Positions 1 through 12,500 of a stretch of 64,000 bases of DNA are shown here, one piece after another. Numbering within the stretch: position 1 is the first letter of the stretch; each line of letters starts with the position of its first letter. A program made the position numbers and the translations under genes. This stretch comes from Limnanthes douglasii subsp. nivea (taxonomy: Eukaryota > Streptophyta > Magnoliopsida > Brassicales > Limnanthaceae), in NCBI GenBank assembly GCA_036936605.1, contig JAUPFV010000003.1, positions 75,314,273 through 75,378,272 of the forward strand, read 5' to 3'. The notes beneath the pieces were generated by a model. That model had not been told where the DNA came from. It worked only from the letters and a program-made list of their open reading frames with translations, and searched no databases.

Positions 1-480
1 ATAAAGAAAGCAGATTTAAACCTCCGATAACGATCAAACCGGCTACGACAACTCAAATCGTAACATTTAAGTTTCCTATAAACATCAAGAGCATAAAAAC
101 ATAAAGCTTAGTCATTTCTGGTTCACACGAATCAAGATCATTTTTTTTCATTAAAACCAAAAAACAATGTATAATGAACTAGGTGATTTTTTCAACATCG
201 TCTTATAAGTTGCATGACTTAAGTTTAGTTTGAAAATGTTGAGAATGATAAAAAAAAATTGTTTGTTAGGTTTCTCCATTAAATATACATTCGTGTTGTA
301 ATTGTTTAATAAACTGGGGTTTGAGAGTATGAAAAGCTCTCTAATTTCCATTGTATGTCATGCACTTTAGTCATTTGGTTCAAATCTATGGTCTGAGATC
401 TTATTGTTTGTTGTGAGTGTCTGTATTAGGTTTCATTCAGTTCAAAAATGCATGTTAGCCGTTTGGTTCGAATCACAATG
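1..480. other. AT-rich intergenic DNA, no gene recognised
   Basis: No frame of useful length and no recognisable domain on either strand. From about 400 onward the sequence grades into the TCTCGCAT-bearing DNA that surrounds the transposon relic to its right. Confidence 0.5.
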
Positions 481-730
481 TCTCGCATCTTCAATGTCTG
501 TCACGACCACCTCTCGCATGGTTTGCATGGCTTAAGCTTTATTTTTCACCTGTATTGCATCTTTTCACATGTGATTTGTTTTTCACATATATTGCATCTT
601 TCCACGTGTGTTTGTGCATGACATATTTTTTAAGTTGTCTCGCATGTCTCTCATGTTCTTTATGTCTGGTCTCGCGTTGTTCAGATGTTGAAGGATTTGC
701 ATATGTTTATGGCACTAGTCTCACCTTTTT

Positions 731-820
731 TCTTATAATTGGGTTCGTATCTTTTCTTATAACTGGTCTGGTTCTTTTTCTTATAACTGGTCTTTTCTCT
801 TTCTTATAACTGGTCTCACA
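731..820. repeat. Short tandem repeat, about 24-bp unit
   Basis: Four imperfect units begin with TCTTATAA at 731, 754, 779 and 802, each carrying CTTATAACTGGTCT or a variant. The same phrase recurs at about 3840-3900, followed by TCTCGCAT. It lies in the non-coding part of the decayed transposon gene. Confidence 0.6.
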
Positions 821-836
821 TTATTTTATAGAAAAA

Positions 837-2475
837 ATGGTTGTTAAAGCATATCATTACAAATCGGATCTAGTGAGCATCTTAAATTTAATAAAAGAAA
901 AGCATCACATTAGGGATGAGCACATATAAGTTGTTAAAGAAACACCATTTTATACCATATTAAAGGCTTCATATGATCTGTGGAAGGAAAATCTAAAGTT
1001 TAAGAATCATTATCATATAATCATTGAGATCATCAAGAAATATTTGATAAAAGATAACACTTTCGTCTTGGGGTCTAAACATGTTGAACTCACCACTAAA
1101 GATGTGAAGACTAAGATTCGAAACACGGAGAGGGGGAAATGCCTATAAACTTCATATAAGACTTCAAACTTGAGTCTCGGATCATCAAAAGATATTTTCT
1201 TGACAAAATTTTAATTAAAATGAAAAAATAAATCAAAACCAATAACAAATAATCTGATAAATGTATGAATTTATCCTTGCTCTCGCATTATTAGTGACAT
1301 TTGCATCACATGTTTCAGTTATAAATAAGTTTTCTCAAGTATCGCATGATGTAGTTGCATTAGTCTCACATGTTTAATTTGTTGTAGTCTAGCATTGTAG
1401 TACTTTTTTCGAGAGTCGCATGTTCTGGTAGCAGCACTCTCACATCAATCATTTGTATTGTTGCATTCTCGCAAGTACTTCATACTTATTTCTTACCGTT
1501 ATATGGTATTTTATAGGATGAGATAGACAAAGTAATTGCTACGGAAGAGGATCAAGATGTAAAGAATGTGGTTATTTTGTTGATTTTGTATTGTGTTTCA
1601 CACTATTCTATTCAGCATCATAGGATGTATTGGGCCCAATAGCTATCTTTTATATCGAAGACTTTGAAAAAATAAACAATTATGATTGATCTGAAGCAAT
1701 CAAGGAGAAACTGCTTGGGTCAGTTTGGACTTGTATGAAAACAAACTTAATAAAATTATTAGATGTGTTGCATTTTTAATGATTAGTATATTGGTCTATA
1801 ATTAAATGGCCGCAAAATAGTTGTAATCATGTTCATTTTTTTTATGCAGACATTCATCATGGAGCACACGGCCATTACGCAAGAAGAATCCATGTCACGT
1901 ATGATTCCAAGATGCTATAAATGGTAGACATTGAAATAAAAAAAAACAAACTCATATTTGATTGAAAAGATGAAGCATATCAGAGATGAAGAGGTATTAC
2001 ATGTTCCTGTTGTAAATAATCTTGGTCAAGTATTGAATGTTTTAATTACAGTAGTATAACATGTAGTATTTGTTCCAATTCCAATTTTTGCATGTTTTAG
2101 TTGCAGTAGTACTGGATGTAGTATTTGTGGGAGACTTGCATGTTGTAACGAAGCAGTCTCGTATGTTGTATTTGAAGTAGTTTATCATGTAGTGTTTTGC
2201 TCGAGACTCACATGTTTTAGTTGTTGTAGTCTCTTATGTAGTAACTATGTATTGTGCAGAACTTGTATGTTAATTGTAATGGTTACTTTGGTCTCGCATC
2301 CTTTACTAAAAGTTTTAGCACTTTGTAGGTTTTAGAAGGTGAATTAACCCTGACGACTTCAGAAATAAGTGCATTTGGTATGGTTGAACATATTGGGTAT
2401 TATTTGGGAGATAATCGAGTTGGGAACCCAGATTATGTACCAGATACAAGGCCTAATAAGATGACTAAATCTTTA
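837..2475 (+). pseudogene. Decayed PMD/DUF1985-like transposon protein gene
   Basis: Conceptual translation in several frames gives pieces resembling the plant mobile domain / DUF1985-type region found in Ulp1-carrying plant transposons. At 837-1150 there is an ATG-led block with KETPFYTIL, followed by a stretch comparable to the family's 'rfGGk...ftpeDV' segment. At about 1516-1740 there is a second block, with a frameshift, containing EDFEKINNYD like the family's 'vddLeefnnYpW'. At about 1858-1930 the block ends with IPRCYKW like 'PRmLrW'. At 2340-2470 there is a further open stretch. The blocks are separated by TCTCGCAT-rich stretches that look like decayed introns. In-frame stops and frameshifts mean it is not functional. 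The family call rests on remembered motif patterns and needs a profile search. Confidence 0.5.
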
Positions 2476-2527
2476 GCAAAATAAATAGTGCAAATAAAGC
2501 AAAAAATAAAGGGTTTAGAAACTAGTT

Positions 2528-3690
2528 AGCCACCAACCAGAACAGCTCCAACGCCAATCAGAACAGTCTCACACTAGTCAAAAGAACCACAACCCAACCC
2601 CAACTAGAACAACCGTAACCTACAACCAAAACAGCACTAATCAGAATACCCCAAATTAGAAAACAAGGTTTTGGCGACGATTCTAATAATGACACTAATA
2701 ATTATTTCACCTTAAGAGAATTCTTCTTATGAAAAAGGAAGACTTTAACCCCCTCCAAGAAAATTATAACCACCTCTAAGAAAACTTAAACCACCTCCAA
2801 GAGGAACACTGCAACCACCTACAAGAGGAGTTATCTTTCTCAATACACGGAATGAAATAGACATAGCAATACGTACAAGTGGTCAGTGTAGTACAGTTGT
2901 ATGGGCATTTGCTTGGAAGACAAAGACAATCGTTGGCTAAATAAATAAGTATATAAGTATACATTTCTCTATTAGTCTTGTATATTTAATCAATTATAGT
3001 ATCGCGTCTAACCATTAAAGTAGTGATAGTATTGTATGTTCTTTTAATGATAGTCGATAGTTGTAGTAATCTTGCATGTCGTAAGTATTTTATCATATAG
3101 TATTTTGCTCCAGACTTGCATGTTTTATATCCAGTAGTCTCGCATATATATTAGTGTCAAGAGTCTCCCATGTGGTGTTTTAAATATAGTTTTATTTCAT
3201 GTATTAGTATCAATAATCTCTTATGTAGTGTTTTATATGCACTAATCTCGCGACAATTTCTATTTTGAATTTTTTTTTAAACAAGATAAAGTTATAGCCG
3301 AGTTACGTGAAAATTTATTATTATAAGACCTTGGAAAAACATTACATTTACCTCTTTGTGATCCAAAACCTAATGAAACACTACCAGTTCAACCCTAACA
3401 ACCAACTAGAAGCAGTCAACGAAGTGATCTTACTAGTCAACCAAGAAATTCCAGCAATAACCCACCAACCACGTAATCCAACCAGTCTACCAACCAGAAC
3501 ACCAAGACCAAGTGATCTCACCAGTCACCCAACTAGAACACGAAGACTAAGTGATTTCACCAGTTAACCAACTAGAATACATACACCAATTTATCCCACT
3601 AGTCAACCAATCAAAACACCAAATTATCCTACCATTCAACCAACCAGAATACCAACACCAACCAGAACAAGAAAAACACACCAAAAAAAA
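2528..3690 (+). pseudogene. Pro/Thr/Arg-rich repeat tail of the same relic
   Basis: At 2528-2650 and again at 3400-3690 the plus strand encodes a low-complexity stretch built on a repeated P-T-R-T-P / Q-P-T-R-I-P theme of about 14 residues, with occasional stops. An 86-codon open frame spans 3307-3567. Similar CCAACCA-rich sequence reappears at 4195-4300. This looks like a degenerate linker region downstream of the DUF1985-like part. No protease or DNA-binding domain is recognisable after it. Confidence 0.35.
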
Positions 3691-4336
3691 TTATAACTGA
3701 TGCACCACTACTAGGTATAATAAGTCTCACATGGTTCATGTGTGCTTATTACCTTGTACTAGTCTTGTATGTCTTTGTGTTATTGTCTCGCATGAATGTA
3801 TAATATGTCTCGCATTGGCCAGTATTACACGTCTCGTCTTTTTTCTTATAACTGGTCTCGCATTTGTAACTTATAACTGATCTCACTTATTTTCTTATAC
3901 AAATCTCGTATTATAACATTTCCCCACTATCGAATTTCGTATCTTACATGTGTTCTTATACAAATCTCTCATTATAATTGGTCTCGCTAATTTTCGTATA
4001 AAAGTATCGCATTATAACATTTCCCCAACATCACATGTTGCACCTTTTATGTTGTCTCGCCTCTTTTCTTATCAAAAATGTTGCATCTTTCATGTGTGCT
4101 TATTACCTTTAATACCCCAGTATTGCATGTTGTATTCTTTCTTGTCTGGTCTCACATCTATTTATTGGTTTGTTCATGTTAACCTTATTTTACACCAACC
4201 ATAACCACTCATCCCACAACCAAAACAACCCCAATTAGAACCATTGACATCTCACTTAGCTAGTACACCATCCAAAAAAACACAAATTTCAAAATAAAAT
4301 AAAGTTAAAATGACACAGTTTATACATGAATATGTA

Positions 4337-4600
4337 GGTATGGGCATTTGGTTCTTCGGTTTGGTTCAATTTTTCGGTTCTCGATTCTTCTGGTTCTTTA
4401 AAACTGGTGCTCATTTAAGAACCGATTAAAATTCAGTTTGATTCGGTTTAATTCCTCTCAGTTTGGTTTGGTATGGATATTTAATCCGAGAACTAAAAAA
4501 ATAGGTTCCAAAACGGTTACTTTGTAACCAAATGGTTATTTTGTAGCCAAAAATATTCGTTTAGAACGGAACCTAAATAAAACTAAATTTTTAATGGAAA
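4337..4600. repeat. CGGTTC-rich repeat segment, possible hAT-like subterminal region
   Basis: Short direct and inverted words of the GGTTCGGTT / AACCGAA type are clustered here. Comparable but distinct segments occur at 5925-6100, 6936-7195 (GGGTTCGGG / CCCGACCC) and 15320-15515 (GGATCCGA / TTGGATCGA). Such word clusters are typical of non-autonomous hAT elements in plants, and the 4337 and 6936 segments begin with TAGGTATGGGCA-like or TATGGATGGCAATGGG-like starts. No matching terminal inverted repeat or 8-bp duplication was found, so the class is uncertain. Confidence 0.3.
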
Positions 4601-6412
4601 ATAAATAGCCAAATTACTTATTCAAATAAGTTACAAACCTCATTAAAAATCAAAATTTTAAGTTACAAATTTTAAGCTTTTGGTTAAATTTTCTAACAAG
4701 CTTTTATCTTTCCTTTAACACTTAATTTTCCTCGAAACAATGGTGAATTTTGGGTGCTAGTTTTACCCGATTTCTTTTATCTTTTATTATATTTATCAGT
4801 TACTGTGCATTTTTTGGACTTTGATTGTTTTTTTACTGCTTCCTACTTCAAAACTCTTAATTTTTCTGCTAAAAGAGTGGGAAAAAACCTAACATGATAG
4901 CTATATTTCAACTTGTAACTAAAACAACTAAATTGTATAATAAATTTTGGGATTTAAATTTTTTGTCAACTTATACCCAAATACTTATTTGATAACACCA
5001 AAACAAGCATTAAAAATATTTATTGACTAATATCTTATGCAACCATTATTATCTCTCATTTAGCTTGGCCCAAAAAGAATTGAATATTTGAGGTCGAGAG
5101 TAAAATTTTACTTTTAGCTTGAACTAGCCAAGTATTCAGACCCAGTTTACAAACATACTTAAATACTTAAATGTATTCCAATAGTATTTTTTATGTATTC
5201 AAACCCCTCCATGAATAAGAAAATGTGTATATATCAAAAGTAATTTCTTGTATTCTTAAAAAGATTAGAGAGGGAAACAGGATATAAGACCACTAATGTG
5301 TTGGCTAAATGATCATTATAGAGCTTTTCTATCACATTTTTTACTTGCATTCTAAACAAACAGATTAGCGTATATTTGTCCATAACATCTGCAGTATTTT
5401 TTTTCAAGGTTGACACCTATTCATTTCACTATTAAGTTGCATCTTTTTTCATTTAATTTCTGCATATAATTGTTAATTTATGAAAATTCTCTGTCGTGCT
5501 CAAGTTGCAGCTAACTGCAACTTAATATATATATATAAAATTGTATCGTTAATGGCAATAAGCCAAATTAATTTTTTATTTTTGTAATTGGCCAACCTCA
5601 GTGCAAAAAAAAACATCAAAGTAGCATGATATCACGAACTTTCATGCTCATTTGGTAACAGTATAAAATCATATCATAACAAAAAGAGATTAGAGAGAGA
5701 TACTCAGACAATAAGGACCGAAAGAGATCGAAAATTTGTCTGGATTGATTTATTTTCTTTAGAGATATCATATAGACAGTACTTAGGTTTAAAATTAAAA
5801 AAAATGGATCTTTAAATATTAGAAGTTTTGAATTTAAAGAGGAATAAATTATAACTTTTGAAATTATACTGAGATTAGAAATTTTCAAATTAGACTGACA
5901 GAATACTATGTATTAATACTAGTAAGTGCCCATATATAATTATTTATGGGTACCGTTCGGTTCTCGGATCCTAACCAAACCGAGAATTGTGGATATTTAA
6001 GGCAATGAACCATACGGGTATTAATAAGCAACCAAAACCGATCTGAATCCTTTATTAGTTCAGTTCGGTTCTTCCGTTCCATACTCATATGTCAATGGTT
6101 AGGAAGATGTGGTCTTTTATGACTAATATAATGAGATTGAGGTTGTTGTTTCCTTGAAAGCTATTACTGATGTTTTCCTAAATAAGATTGAGGTTGTTGT
6201 TGCTTTGGAAATTACTATTATTTCCCTCACTATTACTACTGTTATTGTAAACGAGACAAAGACAACGTCAATGGTACATGTTTGTAAATATTATGTGGAT
6301 CTTAAGTTGATTAAAAATCAACTTTCAATATATTCTGTTTTACTTTATCATATATTTTAAGGTTGTTAAACACTGGATTTTTATATATTGTAAGGTTAAA
6401 ATACTAGATTTC
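4601..6412. other. AT-rich intergenic DNA
   Basis: Only short, compositionally ordinary open frames are present. One CGGTTC-rich patch lies at 5925-6100. Nothing else is recognisable. Confidence 0.45.
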
Positions 6413-6419
6413 ATGTTAT

Positions 6420-6540
6420 TTTTCATCTGGCTCGCATGTTTGTTTTATTTTTTTCCACCTATTTTTTTCATTTACCTCGCATGTTTGTTTTACTTGTTTT
6501 CGCCTACTTTTCATTTGGATCGCATGTTTGTTTTCAATAA
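6420..6540. repeat. Tandem repeat, about 44-bp unit, three copies
   Basis: The word TCGCATGTTTGTTTT recurs with its core at about 6431, 6476 and 6519, giving spacings of 45 and 43 bp, with T-rich spacers between. The array carries the same TCGCAT core seen in the relic to the left and continues at 6541-6760 as scattered copies. Confidence 0.6.
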
Positions 6541-7730
6541 GTGGTCTCGTATATGTTATTTATGTATAACGAGTATTGCATATATCTCAATAAGACGTCT
6601 CGAGTCCTGCATCTTTTATTCATGTATAAAGGGTCTCTCATCTTTCCTTCATGTATAATGGGTCTCGCATCAAGCTCAATTAAATATGTCGATGCATATT
6701 TAGTTCATGGATACTTAGCCTCATATGTATGTTTACATGTCTCGCATCTCAATTGACATTTGTCTTGCTCTTTACAAAAAAATCAAAGCAACAAGTGCAA
6801 GACACTAATGAATGGTTAGTATTTAAGAAGCACGGTATAATATACTAGAGGTCACTCAAACTTATTTTGAAATAAAAACTGAAACAAAGCAATTTATTGA
6901 CGTCAATGAATGGCACATACTAGCTAAGATACAAAGAGTATGGATGGCAATGGGTCAGGTTTGGATTGGGTTCGGGATAACCCGCTTGAGCCCGTCTTTT
7001 TTACTTGAATCCTAACTCGGTCCGGTCTGTCAGGGGTTTAATATTTTTTAGCCCGAGCCCGACCCTCACATGTTTGCGGTTCATCCCGACCCGGTCCGCA
7101 AACAATATTTTTACTATTCGAAAAACAATATTTATACTATTTATATTTTTTGGTTCGGTTTGGTTCAACCTGGTCGGAACGCATCTCAAACTTGACTTTA
7201 TTTTTTAATTGATACAACAATTAAGATGTAAACTGTTTTAACCAAAACAAATATAGTTATAAAAATCATTAGATGTTACTCAAATAAAAATATAAATCTT
7301 TATAAAACAAGAAATCTAAAACATGTCTTAAATAATGTGAAATAAAACCTTAAAATAAACATAAATATTTTTGAAAGTTTTTCTAGTTTCCAATCGTATC
7401 ATCAATCATCACTGTCATTTATCACCATTTTTTCATCTTCACATTCATTGTCCAAATCATCAAGAAAATTTTGAAATGTTGGCATTGTTTTTTTGACAAA
7501 ATTAACAAATAACATAATGTTTGATTAAATAATAAAGACTAATAATATATTTATATTAAAATTAATTAATAACTATAAAAAATTAATTAACTTTAGTGGG
7601 AGAATCTAGTTATTAAATATATTATTGAAAATAATATTTAACGGAAGAATCTAATTAGTAATTATAAGAATTATAAAATTAATATATTATTGGAAACAAG
7701 TTGTTTTTAGTAATTAGTAATTTTTTATAT

Positions 7731-7749
7731 ATTATTATTATTCTTATTA

Positions 7750-7815
<66 letters not shown>
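7731..7815. repeat. (TTA)n microsatellite
   Basis: A nearly pure run of ATT/TTA trinucleotides about 85 bp long, with interruptions near its left end. Confidence 0.9.
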
Positions 7816-7919
7816 GGAAGACTTACCATTTAAGACTCATCCAACAAAATACCCTTTTATATAAAATCTAGCAAACAACTGCACACATTCTTTTTCTTTT
7901 TTTCTTTTTTTCATTTTTT

Positions 7920-8790
7920 CATTTTTTCTTTTTTAAATTTAAACTTTTAAAGGTTCATATCTTTTAAACCGTAACTCGAAAAAAAATATCATTTATTTTT
8001 TTAAGACGAACAAAACTAGTACCAGTGATGATATGTTTTGAATTTTTTTAAACATATATATTTTACATAGGTTTCTCGTTACATGGTTTCGCATCTATCA
8101 TAGTGGATCTAGTTTCACATCTAGCATCTATTATAGTGGGCTTTAATTTGCATCTAACAGTACAAAATTTAAATTGGTTTCACATCTAGAAAAACAAAAA
8201 AAGGTTTCGCATAATCTTCATTTACACTATAAATTTAAAATTTTAAAAGTCTGTATATTTTAAACCGTAACACGGAAAAAATCCGAAAATATCATTGTTT
8301 TTGTTTTTTTAAGACGAATAAAAATATATTCATTCATTATATGTTTTGAATTTATTTTAAAAAATATATATTTTTCACTCGTCTCTCACTACCTAGTTTC
8401 ATATCTATCATATATATGGTTTCACATCTATTATAATGGGTCTCGTTTTGCATCTATCAGTACAAAATTTAAACACATTTTACATATATCAAGAAACAAG
8501 GTTTCGCATCTTCTTCAAAAAAGTCATTTTCTAGTTTACGGAGTAAAATTAAAAATTTAAAAAGTTTGTATCTTTTGAACGGTAACTCGGAAAAAAATCT
8601 GAAAATACCATTGGTTTTGTTTTTTAAGAGGAATAAAACTAGTACCACTCATGATATGTTTTAAATTTTTAAAAAAAATATATTTTACATTAGTTTCTCA
8701 TTACCTTACCTGCTTTTGCATCTATCATATCTCTGGTTTCGCATCTACCATCTAACATCTTACAAAAAATAACCATGTTTCGCATCTACC
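7920..8790. repeat. Degenerate tandem array, three units of about 300 bp
   Basis: The phrase AAACCGTAAC (AACGGTAAC in the third unit) occurs near 7966, 8262 and 8576. Each occurrence is followed in the same order by a TTTTTTAAGACGAA-like phrase, by TGATATGTTTT or a variant, by a TATATTTTAC-like tract, and by TTTCGCATCTATCAT-type words. Spacings are about 297 and 314 bp. No coding potential is evident in any unit. Confidence 0.65.
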
Positions 8791-8913
8791 ATTATAGACA
8801 ATAAACGTGTTTTCATCTCGCAATACAGTGAATAGACGTGTTTTGCATCTACCACTACAGATAATAAACGTCTTTCGCATCTCGCAATACAATGAATAGA
8901 CGTGTTTCGCATC
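8788..8913. repeat. 63-bp tandem duplication
   Basis: The units starting at 8788 and 8851 share ACCAnTAnAGAnAATAAACG, then CATCTCGCAATACA and GAATAGACGTGTTT, with a few substitutions. They sit directly after the 300-bp array and carry the same CGCATCT word. Confidence 0.7.
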
Positions 8914-9245
8914 TTCAAAAAACAGTATCTTCTTTGTTGAAGCTTGAACTGGTTTCTCGAACCATATTTTATAGAAACACAAAAAATACACCAAAACGAT
9001 CAAAACATTACTACAATACAATAATTCAACTACAAAACCAAATAAATATTAGATGAATTCCAAAAGACACGAAGAAAACAGAAATCTAGTAACATATTTC
9101 AAATTTTAAAAAAATCGAGTTAACCAAACAACCAAATCGATTTTTTTTAATTAAACCTTTGCACCTTTATTAGAAATCAGAGGTATATACACGCTGCAAA
9201 GCAACTCGATGAAAACATAAACCCCAAATCGAAACCCTAGCCATT

Positions 9246-9469
9246 ATGTCTCTCACCTCTCCTCCTTATCTTCAACAAATCAGACCAAAAACCAGATCAA
9301 TCGCCACCAAACACCAACCTTCAATCCCTTATCCTTATCAAAACCAGAAACCCAGAACAAATTTCATACTCCAGAGACAGGAGGAGGATCATCCTTACTC
9401 CTTATCTTCTGGCTTGTGAAGAACAAGACCCAAATGGACATGCAGACTGTGGAACAGCAAGAGACCGAG
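9246..9469 (+). other. Possible first exon of a host gene, cut off by a LINE
   Basis: The stretch has features of a plant 5' gene end: AAACCCTAGCC immediately before an ATG at 9246, a basic Ser/Pro/Gln-rich frame of 57 codons ending at TGA 9417-9419, and a consensus splice donor GAG|GTAAGA at 9470. A second ATG at 9434 gives a 12-codon phase-0 frame running straight into that donor. Base composition is distinctly less AT-rich than its surroundings. Minus-strand LINE sequence begins within about 15 bp of the donor, and no matching downstream exon is recognised. It could be a gene broken by the LINE, or the short 5' exon of a gene whose remainder I cannot identify. Confidence 0.3.
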
Positions 9470-9510
9470 GTAAGATCCATTCAATTACAGAACTTTTATA
9501 AAGAAACTTC

Positions 9511-12500
9511 TCAAGCGTTGGGGTTAGTCCTTATGTGACCAATCCCCAATCCTTCGAGAAACACGATAGCTCTCAGTCTTCCTGGAGCTCCATCCTTCTC
9601 AAAGACCATATCCCCAATAGCATCAGAAACAGAATGAGCTAGCCAGTCTGCTGCCTCATTATGCTCTCTGAAAATATGAGTTATCTTCATATTAGGAGTG
9701 ATCATCTTATAATAGTAGTCGATCGAGACCTTTAGGTACCAAGGAGACCTATTCCTTAAAATCATCTCACGCAGCATTCTAGATTTAGTCTCGATGTCAA
9801 TCATATAGAACCCCTTAGAGCGACAGATTTGAATACCATCCAACAATTCCCTCGTTTCAACTATTATAGGACTGACATTTCCATAACATCTTCTGAAACC
9901 AAAGACAATCTCACCCTCACTATATCTAATAAGACCACCACCGGAACATTTACTAGGATTAGAACAAGCCCCATGAGTACTAAGCTTGAAACGACCAAGC
10001 TTAGGGCAGACCCAGCTTAGAGCCACCGGAATATACTTCTTTTTTAGTTTATTCGCACAACTCAAATAGGGCCCTATGATGCTATCACGATCCCAATGAT
10101 TTTTCTTGAGAATGTGAGAAATGTCCAAACTAGAGAGAATGTATATGAATTTCTTTATCATGTCCTCAGCCCTCAAATTCATTCCTTCCATCTTTAGCTT
10201 ATTTCTGGCCATCTAAATCACCCAGACTATTATAGAAGGTAGAATAGTCCTTACATGAATATCCTTGTTAGAAGACCAAAACTAGGTTCTCACTAAGTGA
10301 GAGATAGACATGTTCTTTGTAATAAAAATCTTAAAGTTCCCAGCAAAATAAGCCCAAACCTGCCAGGCTTTCTGGCAATCCACAAAAACATGCTTCATAC
10401 TTTCAACATTATTGCAATTCTGACACTTAAAGATTAATTGGATGTTTCTGTTTTGCAAGATGGAATCAATTGGCAGCCAGTTCTTCAGGATTCTCCAGAG
10501 AAAAAAATAGTATTTTTGCGGTGTGACATTGTTCCAGATTTTGCCGTAAATGTAAGAATTTTAACCCTTTTTACAAATCTCAGTCCAAGTAGTCTTAAAA
10601 TGAAAACACTTATTATCACTTAAAGACCAGAGAATTTTATCAGCCTTTGACCCATCCAAAGAGACCTTAAGGATATTCTGGATTTGAGATGAATCCAGGG
10701 CATTCTCTAACTTGTTGATCAACCAACCACCATTAGTCCAGTATACCTTAACTAACGAGCCCACGTAATCATGCATGTCCTCCCCACTAGCAAATATCTT
10801 GAAAACATCATTTGAACACCATCTGTCTATCTTTAAGTCCAGGTTTCCATCCTTAGCATGCCAAATAATATATTTTTCTGCCTTGTCCCTAACTGACCAC
10901 AATCTCTTCCAAGTATGAGAGCTGTTAGCTTGCAGAGTAACTATAAGAGGATGAGTTTGACTGAAATAAATAGCTTTCATGACCTTAGACCGTAATGAAT
11001 TTTTACAGCTAAGGTGAAACCAGAGTTTAAATGAGAAAACCACCATCATATCTTCAATACGTCTCACATTGAGACCATCATTCTCATAAGGCTTACATAC
11101 TTTAGCCCATTTATACCAACCGATTGTAGTCTTGTCAAGGCTTAGAACCCCATAGGAATTTATTGTAAAGAATTTCAAGCCTTCTGATTACAGTGATAGG
11201 AGTTATAGAATGCTGGATTGTGAACATAGGATAAGAATTTAAGATAGATTGAATTAGGATTAGTCTACCACCAAATGATAGGGTAGTATGATCCCAATCC
11301 CTAATCTGATTCCTAGTTTTAGTTATGAGGCAGTCAAATTTACTAACCAGTCTATGTTGTTGATCACAACTCCTAACTACCTGAAAGGCAGATGGCAGTG
11401 CTTGTATCCCAGAAGCCTTTCCAGTCTTCTGATATGTTGAGGTAAAGTACTTTTAGCTATTATCACTCTAGATTTTCTCTTGTTAATTAATTACCATGAT
11501 ATTTCTTCATAGTGGCTAACTACCTTCATAACTTTTTTGACAGAAGCATTGGACCCATTGCAAAGAATCGGCATATCATCAGTGAAGCTTAAGCAAGGTA
11601 CGTTTAATCCTCCTCTAGTTTTGAATCTGACTAAAGGCTCTTGAGTAGATAGGAATATTAGACTTCTAATGAGGTATTCCTGGGCTAGAATAAAAGGTTT
11701 GCGAACAGTGGGTCACCCTGTCTCAAGCCTTTGTTAAACTTAAAATAACCCTTCAAAGCCCCATTGATTAGGATAGAAAAGTGACAGTTCTCGATATTCC
11801 TCTCAATAAGCCTTAGGAAATCAGATCTGAAACCAAATGTCATCATCACACTTAAGAGAAAAGTATCATCCAATCTATCAAACGTTTTATCCATGTCAAT
11901 ATTTAGCATTATATTACCTCCCCTAGTCTTAGACGAAATATCCCTAGAAAACTCGTGAGCCAACATAATGTTATCATGAATACACCTGGCTTTAGTGAAA
12001 GTACTTTGCACATCAGATATGAGACTAGGAAGAATTGCAGATATTCTTCTGTTTATTAGCTTAGATCGAATCTTGCTGAAATAAGTAGTCAAACTAATGG
12101 GTTTGTAGTCCTTCCATTATTTGGGGGAATCACCTTTAGGAATTAAACACAACACAGTAGCATAGATGCCCAAAGTGAACTGCCCCTTCCTGAAAAAATC
12201 CTTTAAAGCTTCACACAAATCCATCTTGATAATAGGCAAACAGAATTTATATAACTGCCCATTAAAACCATCAGAGCCAGCAGCAGCATTAGGACAAAGG
12301 TCTTTGATAACCTCATAGATTTCCATCTCAGTAGGCACCTTCATAAGTCTATCATTATCAGCCTCAGAGACCATCTTAGGAATGTAGTCACCCGGGACAT
12401 TAGAACACCAAGGATTAGGACAATTAGATATTAGGTTTTTAAAGTGATTCAGTGATGAATCACTAATTGTGTTAGGGCCCTCATCCCAAGTAGAGCCATT

